From NCBI GenBank assembly GCA_023301765.1, contig JALZUC010000061.1, positions 1 to 34,485 on the forward strand: a stretch of 34,485 nt of DNA. The letters are read 5' to 3'. The notes below the pieces were generated by a model that had not been told where the DNA came from, searched no databases, and saw only the letters and a program-made list of their open reading frames with translations. Below are positions 1-6,842 of the stretch, one piece after another (within the stretch, counting starts at the first letter, position 1; the number at the start of each line of letters is the position of its first letter). Position numbers and translations under genes: made by a program. The stretch comes from Akkermansiaceae bacterium (GTDB taxonomy: Bacteria; Verrucomicrobiota; Verrucomicrobiia; Verrucomicrobiales; Akkermansiaceae).

Positions 1-45
1 AGATTAGACGTGTGTGGACGAGATTTTATTCAGTAGAGCAGTGCA

Positions 46-735
46 CTATTTTTCTGTGAGTTGTTTGATTTTTTCTATGACTTCCTTTTCGGTGGTTGCT
101 ACTACGCGGCCATGTTTACTAACCAGTGCGTAGCTGGGAGTGCCTCCGTCATAGGCGTCTAGCCCAGCGGGGGAAATGTGGGTGGAGGTGAGCGTGAGCC
201 ACGGGAACTTAGAATCTTGTGCCCAGTCGATAGCGTCTTTTGTGTCCTCGTCTTGACTGACATGGATAAATTCTACTTTGTCGTTTTTGGCGATTTTTTC
301 ATGATAATACTTCACTAACTGTGGAGCGTGTTTACGGCAGGGGACTCACCAGCTGGCTGAGTAGTAGAATAGGTAATATTCTGGGACTTTCTGTGTGTCT
401 ACGGGTTTAAATTTGCCGTCTGTGATGTGGTAAGTTTTCCCTTGAATATTTTTTCCGATAAATTGTGTGTGGAGTGTGGGTTCCCCGGGGGTGGGTTTTT
501 TTTCTGCCTCAATAAGGCGGGTGTATTCTGTGGCTACCCATTTACGATCTTCTTCTGAGATGAGGCTGAGTTTTAAAGTGGCTTCTTTCCCTTCCTGCGA
601 GATTGTTACGGAAGTTTTGTCACTAGTGAGATAAATGCCGGAGATGAAGTCTTGACCGTCTGCGCTGGTCCATGTGCGTGCTTGCACTGTGATTAGTAGG
701 CTCAGGGTGAGTATGGGAAAAATGAAATATTTCAT
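46..735 (-). CDS. Predicted selenoprotein: SHD1-like domain plus thioredoxin-fold domain, Sec at residue 130
   Basis: One reading frame of 229 residues is interrupted only by a UGA at 346-348. Residues 1-19 are a signal peptide. Residues about 20-72 resemble the SHD1 domain (starts R-T-W-T, ends in an SEEDRKWV-type motif). Residues about 90-229 are a thioredoxin fold: a beta strand (YYLFYYSASW), then W-UGA-V-P-C, a helix, the strand VEFIHVSQD, and the cis-proline motif GGTPSYAL (Pro200). The UGA replaces exactly the first Cys of WCxxC, and homology continues on both sides without a frame change, so selenocysteine (UxxC redox site) is much more likely than a broken gene. The product is probably an exported thiol/disulfide oxidoreductase; its substrate is unknown. 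Reading it as two separate ORFs would break the active site. A weak SECIS candidate follows the UGA. The gene lies downstream of the DUF1080 gene but behind a terminator, so it probably has its own promoter. Confidence 0.85.
346..348 (-). other. In-frame UGA, predicted selenocysteine codon (Trx protein)
   Basis: On the minus strand the codons run TAC TAC TCA GCC AGC TGG, then TGA, then GTC CCC TGC CGT. The triplet occupies the N-terminal Cys position of a thioredoxin WCxxC motif. Downstream, CAC (328-330) and GTG (313-315) can pair to close a 12-nt loop that begins with G, 18 nt after the UGA. That fits the usual spacing of bacterial SECIS elements, but three base pairs is a weak stem. Confidence 0.8.
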
Positions 736-807
736 GGTTTGGTAAATGAGGTCAAATAGTTAGCGATACTGAGTGGCGTATTTGTTAATGATTGATGTGG
801 TATAAAC

Positions 808-845
808 AAAAATGGCGCTCTGGGTATATACCTACCGAGAACGCC
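808..845 (-). terminator. Rho-independent terminator after the DUF1080 gene
   Basis: On the minus strand a GGCGTTCTCGGTA arm pairs with TACCCAGAGCGCC (12 of 13 positions, counting one G-U pair) around a 6-nt loop, followed by ATTTTTG. It lies about 36 nt past the DUF1080 stop codon and upstream of the Sec thioredoxin gene, so it separates the two transcription units. Confidence 0.85.
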
Positions 846-881
846 GCTATGGGTAACATGTTTGTAGGATACTTTTATTTT

Positions 882-1658
882 TTATTTAATAATTGGCTGA
901 GCTGGTTTCTTTTTAGATTTTTTGACTCTGCCTTTGATAATACCTGGGTCAGTCCACTTAGGAGAGCCTGTAGTTGCTGGTAGCTCTTTTATCATGATAT
1001 CTTTGTAATGAACTAGAAATTTACCGCCAGAGTGTGCCTGGAGGGCGAAGATGCCATTGGCAGCGATTTTGCTATTAGTCTCGGTGTAGTTGTGGGCGAG
1101 GATGCCATTAATCCAGGTTTTGATATTGGTGCCGTTGCAAATAATTTTGTATCGATTCCAGCTATCGAATTGCTTTACACTTTTGATTAGCTTATCCTGA
1201 TTGGAGGCCGTGACGAGAGGGCCTCTACGGTGTTCGTCCCAGATGTTTCCCCAGTAGCCTAGACCGCCATTGATAGTTTTTTTATCATGCGTGGGGCCGG
1301 CATCGATCTGATAGCCACAGATACTTCTTCCGATAGGGAGGCTTCTTATCTGAACGCCTGAGTTCTTAAGGCCGGGGCCGCCGCCGTCAGTAAACATTAC
1401 GGCGAAGGTAAGTTCGAAGTTTTCATAGCTCTTATCAGATATGAGCCAGACATTACGTGGGACTGGATTGTTTAAATCTCCGCCAGTGATTTCACCGTTT
1501 TTTGCTGACCAGAAGGATTCGTCACCTTTTGAGGGCTTCCAGTTTGCGAGGGTTTTACCATTGAAGAGGCTTGTGGCGTCTTTGGCTGCTGTCATGTCAG
1601 CATCTTGTGCTGTGACGCAAGAGATGAAGCAAAATAGTGCGGTTAGGATGTGATGCAT
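882..1658 (-). CDS. Secreted DUF1080 (3-keto-disaccharide hydrolase-like) protein
   Basis: The protein has 258 residues with a signal peptide (residues 1-17, cleavage after CVTAQ). It then has the single beta-sandwich domain of the DUF1080 family: the opening SLFNGKTLANWKP, the GGPGLKNSGVQIRS region, and later Y-W-G-N-I-W-D-E and the W-N-R-Y-K-I-I-C-N-G strand. The fold resembles concanavalin-like lectins and glucanases, and family members are annotated as 3-keto-disaccharide hydrolases; activity here is not shown. The C-terminus is a lysine-rich tail (KKSKKKPAQP). Such proteins are numerous in Verrucomicrobia and Planctomycetes, where they are exported and linked to glycan use. The gene appears monocistronic, with a strong terminator directly downstream. 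Confidence 0.85.
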   Translation of the reverse strand: MHHILTALFCFISCVTAQDADMTAAKDATSLFNGKTLANWKPSKGDESFWSAKNGEITGGDLNNPVPRNVWLISDKSYENFELTFAVMFTDGGGPGLKNSGVQIRSLPIGRSICGYQIDAGPTHDKKTINGGLGYWGNIWDEHRRGPLVTASNQDKLIKSVKQFDSWNRYKIICNGTNIKTWINGILAHNYTETNSKIAANGIFALQAHSGGKFLVHYKDIMIKELPATTGSPKWTDPGIIKGRVKKSKKKPAQPIIK

Positions 1659-1826
1659 GCTAGTGTAAACTTAGCACAATACGGGCTATAAGCATTGATA
1701 AATTTCATATTAGTGATTCTGTCATCGTTTTCATGCGTCTGTAGGTATGGGGTAATGGTAAAACTGGAGTGAATATACGGCATGTACTTGCCAAAGTGGC
1801 ATTCAGCTTTCACGGTGCTCTTTGAA

Positions 1827-3110
1827 ATGAAGCGAGACCTTTCTGATCAATTATTCCAAGCCGCGAAGAAAACTATCCCAGGTGGGGTGAACTCTCCTGT
1901 GAGGGCTTTTAAAAATGTGGATGGCGAGCCGTTTTTTGTGCGAAGGGCTAAGGGCTGCAAAATTGAGGATGTGGATGGGAATGAGATGATTGATTATGTC
2001 GGGACTTGGGGGCCGGCGATTCTAGGGCATGCCCCGGAGTGTGTGATCGAGGCCGTGCATAGTGCGGTCAAGGAGGGGGTGTCATTCGGTATCCCTAATC
2101 CTTATGAGGTAGATATGGCTGAGCTGATTGTAGACTGGGTACCTTCTGTGGAGAAGGTGCGTATGGTAAACTCTGGAACTGAGGCTACGATGAGTGCGGT
2201 GCGCCTGGCGCGAGGCTTTACGTGTAGAGATAAGGTAATCAAATTTGAGGGCTGTTATCATGGGCACGTAGATAGTCTATTAGTAGCGGCTGGCTCAGGT
2301 GCTCTAACTCATGGTGAGCCTGATTCTGCTGGCGTGCCATCTGCCTTTGCTGCGGAAACAATTATTTTACCTTATAATGATCTTGAGCGGGTGCAGCAGG
2401 TTTTTGCAGAGATGGGGGAGCAAATAGCAGCGGTAATTATAGAGAGTTATCCGGCTAATGCGGGCCTTATTTTCCCGAAGGATGGTTATTTGCAGGGGTT
2501 ACGCGATTTAACAACTGAGTATGGAGCTGTATTTATCTTTGACGAGGTGATGACGGGCTTTCGTGTAGCGCGAGGTGGTGTGCAGGAATTAGAGGGTATA
2601 GTGCCTGATCTCACTGCTATGGGTAAGGTGATTGGTGGGGGGCTGCCGGTGGGTGCGTTTGGTGGCAAGGCTGAGATTATGGATTACCTCGCACCAGATG
2701 GGCCAGTGTATCAGGCCGGTACGCTGAGTGGTAATCCGCTGGCGATGGCAGCGGGTTTAGCGCAGTTACGTGAGATGGATAGGCAGGGCGGCTATAAGCG
2801 TTTAGATATAATGGGAGCTAGACTTGAGAGTGGTGTGCGTGGTTTGTTAAAGGTAAAGGGGTTAAACTATAGGTTTAATCGTGTGGGGTCCATGTTCTGC
2901 TTATTTTTCACAGAGGAGGAGATCGTGAATCTTGATTCTGTGATGACGGCGGATACGACGGCTTTCAGGAAATTTTTTACCGCGATGCTGGATCAGCGGA
3001 TTTACATGGCACCCAGCCCTTATGAGACTGGATTTATTAGCACGGCGCATGGCGAGGAGGAGATAGATATCACTTTAGCTGCTATGGACGAGGCTTTGAA
3101 AAAAATATAA
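1827..3110 (+). CDS. hemL: Glutamate-1-semialdehyde 2,1-aminomutase
   Basis: This PLP enzyme converts glutamate-1-semialdehyde to 5-aminolevulinate in the C5 tetrapyrrole pathway, in the cytoplasm. The sequence shows the hallmark start SDQLFQAAKKTIPGGVNSPVR, the VRMVNSGTEATMSA phosphate-binding segment, the FEGCYHGH motif, IFDEVMTGFR, and the PLP lysine in AMGKVIGGGLPVG. A start at 1827 gives 427 residues, the usual family length. An upstream ATG at 1782 would add 15 residues (MYLPKWHSAFTVLFE) unlike the family, so 1827 is preferred. No clear Shine-Dalgarno sequence precedes either start. No other haem gene is adjacent. The next feature, a tRNA gene, has its own promoter-like sequence. Confidence 0.96.
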   Translation: MKRDLSDQLFQAAKKTIPGGVNSPVRAFKNVDGEPFFVRRAKGCKIEDVDGNEMIDYVGTWGPAILGHAPECVIEAVHSAVKEGVSFGIPNPYEVDMAELIVDWVPSVEKVRMVNSGTEATMSAVRLARGFTCRDKVIKFEGCYHGHVDSLLVAAGSGALTHGEPDSAGVPSAFAAETIILPYNDLERVQQVFAEMGEQIAAVIIESYPANAGLIFPKDGYLQGLRDLTTEYGAVFIFDEVMTGFRVARGGVQELEGIVPDLTAMGKVIGGGLPVGAFGGKAEIMDYLAPDGPVYQAGTLSGNPLAMAAGLAQLREMDRQGGYKRLDIMGARLESGVRGLLKVKGLNYRFNRVGSMFCLFFTEEEIVNLDSVMTADTTAFRKFFTAMLDQRIYMAPSPYETGFISTAHGEEEIDITLAAMDEALKKI

Positions 3111-3176
3111 CTGTTTGATTATCAATGGCGCTTTTGTTTTTTTGTGGCTGTTTTTAAAAGATGATGAAGAAAGCCA

Positions 3177-3204
3177 TTGCCAAATAGAAATATTTTTCTA
3201 TAGT
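3177..3204 (+). promoter_or_regulatory. Predicted sigma-70-type promoter of tRNA-Leu
   Basis: TTGCCA (3177-3182) and TATAGT (3199-3204) are separated by 16 nt and sit 13 nt before the mature tRNA 5' end. Both hexamers match the consensus at five of six positions. This promoter probably also serves the small gene that follows the tRNA. Confidence 0.65.
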
Positions 3205-3217
3205 GAAGCCGTTCTAC

Positions 3218-3300
3218 GCCGAGATGGTGGAATTGGTAGACACGCTAGATTTAGGATCTAGTGCCCTTTGGGCGTGCAGGTTCGACCCCTGTTCTCGGTA
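3218..3300 (+). tRNA. tRNA-Leu (anticodon UAG)
   Basis: An 83-nt class II tRNA. The acceptor arms GCCGAGA and TCTCGGT pair over seven positions, counting a terminal G-U, with discriminator A at 3300. The anticodon stem CTAGA/TCTAG encloses the loop TTTAGGA, so the anticodon is UAG (reads CUA and other CUN codons). A long variable arm (TGCCCTTTGGGCG) is typical of leucine tRNAs, and the T arm has GGTTCGACCCC. CCA is not encoded. A coding start lies 33 nt downstream with no terminator between. Confidence 0.97.
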
Positions 3301-3333
3301 CTTTTTAACCTCCACATAGAAAACGATCATATC

Positions 3334-3534
3334 ATGGACGAAATTAAAAAACAACTCACTGAAAAACTTGGTCTCAGCGAAGAGATGAGCGAGCAGGCTG
3401 TAGATCTAGTGCTTGGCTTTGTAAAAGATAAGTTACCCGAAAGTATGCAGGGAATTGTTGATTCTGCCATTAATGGTGAAATGCCTGACACAGGAGGTTT
3501 GCTCGATAAAGCCAAGGGGCTTTTCGGCGGCTAA
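3334..3534 (+). CDS. Small acidic helical protein, function unknown
   Basis: The protein has 66 residues starting MDEIKKQLTEKLGLSEE. The longer in-frame extension back to 3268 begins inside the tRNA and is not plausible. The N-terminal about 45 residues look like two amphipathic helices (SEEMSEQAVDLVLGFVKDKL). The C-terminal part is Gly-rich (GGLLDKAKGLFGG). Similar short soluble proteins occur in Verrucomicrobia and Planctomycetes without an assigned function. It has no signal peptide or membrane segment. The gene begins 33 nt after tRNA-Leu and is followed by a strong terminator, suggesting a tRNA-mRNA transcript from one promoter. Confidence 0.8.
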   Translation: MDEIKKQLTEKLGLSEEMSEQAVDLVLGFVKDKLPESMQGIVDSAINGEMPDTGGLLDKAKGLFGG

Positions 3535-3538
3535 CACC

Positions 3539-3556
3539 AGCAGTATTACTACTGCT
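3539..3556 (+). repeat. Perfect inverted repeat after the small gene
   Basis: AGCAGTA and TACTGCT pair perfectly around a 4-nt loop directly after the stop codon. No U-tract follows, so it may protect the mRNA 3' end or help the stronger terminator downstream. Confidence 0.6.
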
Positions 3557-3575
3557 TAATTAGAGATTATCAATC

Positions 3576-3614
3576 ACACGCATTCACCTTCTCTGGTGAC
3601 GGCGTGTTTTTTTT
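3576..3614 (+). terminator. Rho-independent terminator of the tRNA-Leu unit
   Basis: ACACGC pairs with GCGTGT and, inside a 2x2 internal loop, TCACC pairs with GGTGA around TTCTCT. Eight T residues (3607-3614) follow directly. It lies about 40 nt after the stop of the 66-residue gene. Confidence 0.92.
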
Positions 3615-3665
3615 GGCTTGAAAATATGGTTGAGGGGTGCGATCCAGTTATTGATTTTTCAAGAT

Positions 3666-3947
3666 ATGGATAAACATAGTAAACAGCATATTTTGATCGG
3701 GTTCGCTCTGATCTTGTTTTTTTTCACAGCTCTTGGCTTGGTTGCCGCTAGTGCGTATCTGCCTGGATTAGCAGGTGAAATTGGCCGTATGTGCCTGGCG
3801 CTCATCACTAGTCCCTTTTTGATGGAATCTTCTATTTTCTTTTTAGCTTTAACACTGCTTTTTGGTATTAATGGCTGGCGAAGAAATCGTGAGGGTGATG
3901 ATTACGTGACACTGGATGCAAGAGGAGTGCCAGTAAGAGAAGATTGA
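3666..3947 (+). CDS. Small membrane protein with two TM helices, unknown
   Basis: The protein has 93 residues from MDKHSKQH. The frame is open back to 3618, but ATG at 3666 gives a normal N-terminus. It has two hydrophobic helices (about residues 9-30, ILIGFALILFFFTALG, and 52-68, SIFFLALTLLFGING), then a charged tail (WRRNREGDD). No family is recognised. It stops with TGA 19 nt before the VKOR gene on the same strand, so it is probably co-transcribed with it and might assist that membrane redox enzyme; this is inference from position only. Confidence 0.7.
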   Translation: MDKHSKQHILIGFALILFFFTALGLVAASAYLPGLAGEIGRMCLALITSPFLMESSIFFLALTLLFGINGWRRNREGDDYVTLDARGVPVRED

Positions 3948-3966
3948 TTTTGAAAGGGGTTATTTT

Positions 3967-5148
3967 ATGAAATCCAATGGAACTGCGTATTCGCGGTGTA
4001 GGTGGCTTGCTGCTATACTTACTGTAGTTTCTGCTGGCTTGAGTATATGGCTTACCGCGCAGAAGTTGAACGGAGCTATTTCGACGTTAGTTGGCTGTGG
4101 CGGAGGGAGTGATTGCGGTAATGTATTAGGCAGTAAGTGGTCGATGGTGCTGGGAGTGATTCCTGTAAGTGGGTTATCCTCACTATTGTATTTAGGAGTT
4201 TTTATTAGCTTATGGGTGCGTGGCGTTACGGTAAGCTGGTTTAGGCAGCTGGCTGCTTGGCTGATTATTGGGTCTGCATTGTGGTTTACTTGGCTGCAGA
4301 TGGTAATAATTGGTGGGTTCTGTATGTATTGCATGTCGATGCATGCTGTGGGAGTGTTTTTAGCTATCGTAATTCTAGTGATGGAGTTTGGCTCAAAAGA
4401 GCGTTTTTTACGGAGATCTGCGGTAATCTTACCGGCGGCCTTAGTGTTCGTGATGAGTCTTGCTGTGGTCCAGTATTTCGGCCCTAGGCCAGCTTCTCAT
4501 ACTATGGATGAAGTGAAAATGAACATGGCGGTGGATGATATTCATGCTAAGGGTGAAGGTCGAATGGTGACATTTTTTGATGGTAAGAAAAGTTACCTGA
4601 TACCTTCCTTGCCGCATATGGGGAATGGGAATGCAGATTATGTATTGGTGAAGTATTTTGATTACACATGTGATGCGTGCCTTGAGATGCACGAGGAATT
4701 TGATGTGTTGTTAGATAAATATCGTGAAAGTATGGCGGTGATCGTTTTGCCCGTACCAATTAACAAAGCCTGTAATCCGCACCTCCCGGTAGGGGCGAAG
4801 GATCATGAGGGTGCCTGCGAATTTGCCAATTTAGCATTGCGTGTATGGCGGGCTGATCCTGAGAAGTTTGCTGAGTTTCATAGATTGCTATTTAAGAGTA
4901 GGGGGTTGCCTGTCGAGGCTGCGGAGGCGATGGCCGTCGAGTTAGTGGGTCAAGATAACCTACCCCAAGCAGATGATCCCTGGGTGAGGGCTGTGATTGA
5001 GCAAAATATGGAAGACTACAAAGTGTTTTCTAAAAAGACGGGAGTGCTGCCGAAGCTGGTTATCAAAGGCTCTGTGCTAATGCAGGGTTCGGCAGGTGGC
5101 CTACGGAATCTTGAGGTAGAGCTAAAGAAGTATTTTACTCTACCCTAA
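3967..5148 (+). CDS. VKOR family protein fused to a DsbA-like thioredoxin domain
   Basis: The protein has 393 residues. The N-terminal about 165 residues form a vitamin K epoxide reductase domain with several TM helices, the periplasmic loop cysteines Cys44 and Cys50, a conserved serine region (LGSKWS) and the quinone-site CxxC in FCMYCM (Cys119/Cys122). After a linker, residues about 220-393 form a thioredoxin fold with the CDAC active site (Cys235/Cys238) and DsbA-like helical content. The protein should oxidise thiols of exported proteins and pass electrons through VKOR to quinone, replacing DsbA plus DsbB in one chain. AAAGGGG about 9 nt upstream of the ATG is a plausible ribosome binding site. 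Two further cysteines (in NKACNPH and EGACEF) lie in the thioredoxin part. Confidence 0.93.
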   Translation: MKSNGTAYSRCRWLAAILTVVSAGLSIWLTAQKLNGAISTLVGCGGGSDCGNVLGSKWSMVLGVIPVSGLSSLLYLGVFISLWVRGVTVSWFRQLAAWLIIGSALWFTWLQMVIIGGFCMYCMSMHAVGVFLAIVILVMEFGSKERFLRRSAVILPAALVFVMSLAVVQYFGPRPASHTMDEVKMNMAVDDIHAKGEGRMVTFFDGKKSYLIPSLPHMGNGNADYVLVKYFDYTCDACLEMHEEFDVLLDKYRESMAVIVLPVPINKACNPHLPVGAKDHEGACEFANLALRVWRADPEKFAEFHRLLFKSRGLPVEAAEAMAVELVGQDNLPQADDPWVRAVIEQNMEDYKVFSKKTGVLPKLVIKGSVLMQGSAGGLRNLEVELKKYFTLP

Positions 5149-5210
5149 TTTGTCAGTTGGGAGAGGTTTTTGAAGTGGGCAAGTCTCTTATATTTAACTA
5201 TTAACATTAC

Positions 5211-5966
5211 ATGGCAAAGCTGCAGGATATTATTGAGTTTCTCGACAAAGAGTTAAAAGTTACGACCACTCCTGATTACTCTGGAGCGATGAACGGGCTT
5301 CAGCTAGAAAATGGTGGCGAGGTCACGCGAGTGGCAGCAGCAGTTGATGCTTCCTTACCTGTTTTTGAAAAAGCGATTAGTGAGAGGGTAGATTTATTAG
5401 TGGTGCACCATGGTATGTTTTGGCAGGGGGCGCAGAAGTTCACCGGAGGATTTTACAAAAAGCTGAAGCTTGCTCTGGATCATGGAATGGCGGTTTATAG
5501 CTCCCATATACCTTTAGACGTGCACCCCAAAATGGGGAATAATCGACTACTGGCAAATGAATTAGGGATGTATGACGCTGACGGTTTTTTTGAATGGAAG
5601 GGGATACAGCTGGGTTTACGTCAAAGTCTTGATTTAGAGCTAGATGAGTTGAAGTGTCGACTGTCCGTTGCGGTGGGTGGTGATGTGCATGTTTGTGCTG
5701 GAGGCGGAAATAAGGTAGGCATGGTAGGCTTGATTACAGGGGGGGCTGGATCTCAGATAGCAGCTATTGCAGAGCAAGGAGTGAATACCTTGGTTACTGG
5801 CGAAGGGCCGCATTGGAGCTACCCGATTGCAGAAGAGATGGGTGTAAATGTTCTTTATGGTGGCCACTATGCCACGGAGACCTTTGGCGTGAGACGCTTG
5901 TGTGGCTTTTTAGCTGAGCGCTTTACTTTGTCGGATGTATTTATTGATCACCCAACTGGGCTTTAG
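5211..5966 (+). CDS. Nif3-like dinuclear metal center protein (YbgI/DUF34 family)
   Basis: The protein has 251 residues covering the whole family. Metal ligands are visible in LVVHHGMFW and in the SSHIPLDVHPKMGNN segment, plus the late GEGPHW and GGHYATETFGV motifs. Family members form toroidal hexamers with two metal ions per subunit. They are often annotated as GTP cyclohydrolase 1 type 2, but the physiological reaction is not settled. It lacks the PII-like insertion present in longer members. The gene lies 62 nt after the VKOR gene on the same strand with no terminator visible, so it may be part of that unit. Confidence 0.92.
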   Translation: MAKLQDIIEFLDKELKVTTTPDYSGAMNGLQLENGGEVTRVAAAVDASLPVFEKAISERVDLLVVHHGMFWQGAQKFTGGFYKKLKLALDHGMAVYSSHIPLDVHPKMGNNRLLANELGMYDADGFFEWKGIQLGLRQSLDLELDELKCRLSVAVGGDVHVCAGGGNKVGMVGLITGGAGSQIAAIAEQGVNTLVTGEGPHWSYPIAEEMGVNVLYGGHYATETFGVRRLCGFLAERFTLSDVFIDHPTGL

Positions 5967-6066
5967 ACGAGGTAAGTCTGTGAACGGATTGTTTTTTTAA
6001 AAATGAAATGTCCAATTTAGTGCTTGTCGGCTCCTGTTTTTAATGATTTCTTTGCCTTTGCAATAT

Positions 6067-6137
6067 GCGGGTATAGCTTAATGGTAAAGCTCCAGCCTTC
6101 CAAGCTGATCATGCGGGTTCGATTCCCGCTACCCGCT
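6067..6137 (+). tRNA. tRNA-Gly (anticodon UCC)
   Basis: A 71-nt tRNA. The acceptor arms GCGGGTA and TACCCGC pair fully, the D-loop is short (TTAATGGTAA), the anticodon loop CTTCCAA gives UCC, and the T arm has GCGGGTTCGATTCCCGC. The discriminator is U and CCA is not encoded. A coding sequence starts 35 nt downstream with no terminator between. Confidence 0.97.
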
Positions 6138-6172
6138 TTCCATCTAAAAACGGTAAAGTAGAAAGTTAAATT

Positions 6173-6766
6173 ATGAAAAATACTATTAAATATGCACTAT
6201 TAGGTGCTGCTATGGCCTTGGTAATACCGGCCTATGCGACAGAGACTGTTTGCTATAAAGTTTCCGCAATTGTTAAAAAAGAAGTCGCTGCTGAGCCAGA
6301 AAAAGTTCTTGAAGTAGTTGCCTCTCAAGTGGCTCGTAATCAAGCTTGCTCATGTGAGATTGTTAAGGCTGCCATTATTGCTTCTGGTGCAGATAAAAAA
6401 TTAGTTGCTAGCATCGTTATGACCGCTGCTTCTGAAGCGCCTGAAAAATTACGTATCATCAGCCAGTGTGCTGTCGCAGTTGCCCCTGATGCTCTGGCTG
6501 AAGTTCAGGCAGTTGTTTCTGAGCTAGGTGCGAATGCAGCTGGCGGACATGGAGCTAAAGGTGGTATTGCATATGATGCCAAAGGTGGCGAAAAAGGAGG
6601 TGCTAGGGGAGATGAGGCTTCACCAGGTATCGGTAACCCACTCGACTTCCCAAGTTATGGACCTGTAGGTCCAACTCCTGGTGGCCCAGGTGGTTTCCCT
6701 TTATTCCCTCCAGGACTACAGCCGCCAGTAGTAACTCCAGCTTCATCTTCGCCGGAAGAAGCCTAA
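6173..6766 (+). CDS. Secreted protein with helical Cys-containing domain and Gly/Pro-rich tail, unknown
   Basis: The protein has 197 residues with a clear signal peptide (cleavage near PAYA-TE). The mature part begins with an Ala/Val-rich helical domain of about 95 residues containing four cysteines: ETVCYK, the pair in NQACSCEIV, and ISQCAVAV. The last about 70 residues are low complexity: Gly-rich with GAKGG/DAKGG/GEKGG repeats, then Pro/Gly-rich, ending in PEEA. No family is recognised. Its gene follows tRNA-Gly by 35 nt and precedes the outer-membrane barrel gene by 76 nt on the same strand, so a role in the exopolysaccharide envelope apparatus is a reasonable guess but unproven. Confidence 0.75.
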   Translation: MKNTIKYALLGAAMALVIPAYATETVCYKVSAIVKKEVAAEPEKVLEVVASQVARNQACSCEIVKAAIIASGADKKLVASIVMTAASEAPEKLRIISQCAVAVAPDALAEVQAVVSELGANAAGGHGAKGGIAYDAKGGEKGGARGDEASPGIGNPLDFPSYGPVGPTPGGPGGFPLFPPGLQPPVVTPASSSPEEA

Positions 6767-6842
6767 TCAACAGCATCCTCTGGGTTGATGTGTGATTAGC
6801 TTTTGATTTTAGTTTCAAATTTACAGCTTAATTATTTATTAT

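Noticed and set aside
346-348. UGA as a sequencing error or pseudogene mutation
   Set aside because: It cannot be excluded from one sequence, but the exact active-site position, the intact frame on both sides and a second similar case make recoding more likely.
3125-3179. CAATGGC / GCCATTG inverted repeat before tRNA-Leu, as a hemL terminator
   Set aside because: The loop is about 40 nt, the arms are only 7 bp and no T-tract follows. The second arm also overlaps the predicted tRNA promoter.
3268-3333. N-terminal extension of the 66-residue protein into the tRNA gene
   Set aside because: The extra 22 codons lie largely within the tRNA-Leu sequence, and the family-like N-terminus begins at the ATG at 3334.
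5160-5210. Terminator between the VKOR fusion and the Nif3-like gene
   Set aside because: No stable hairpin followed by a T-tract was found in the 62-nt gap, so co-transcription stays possible.
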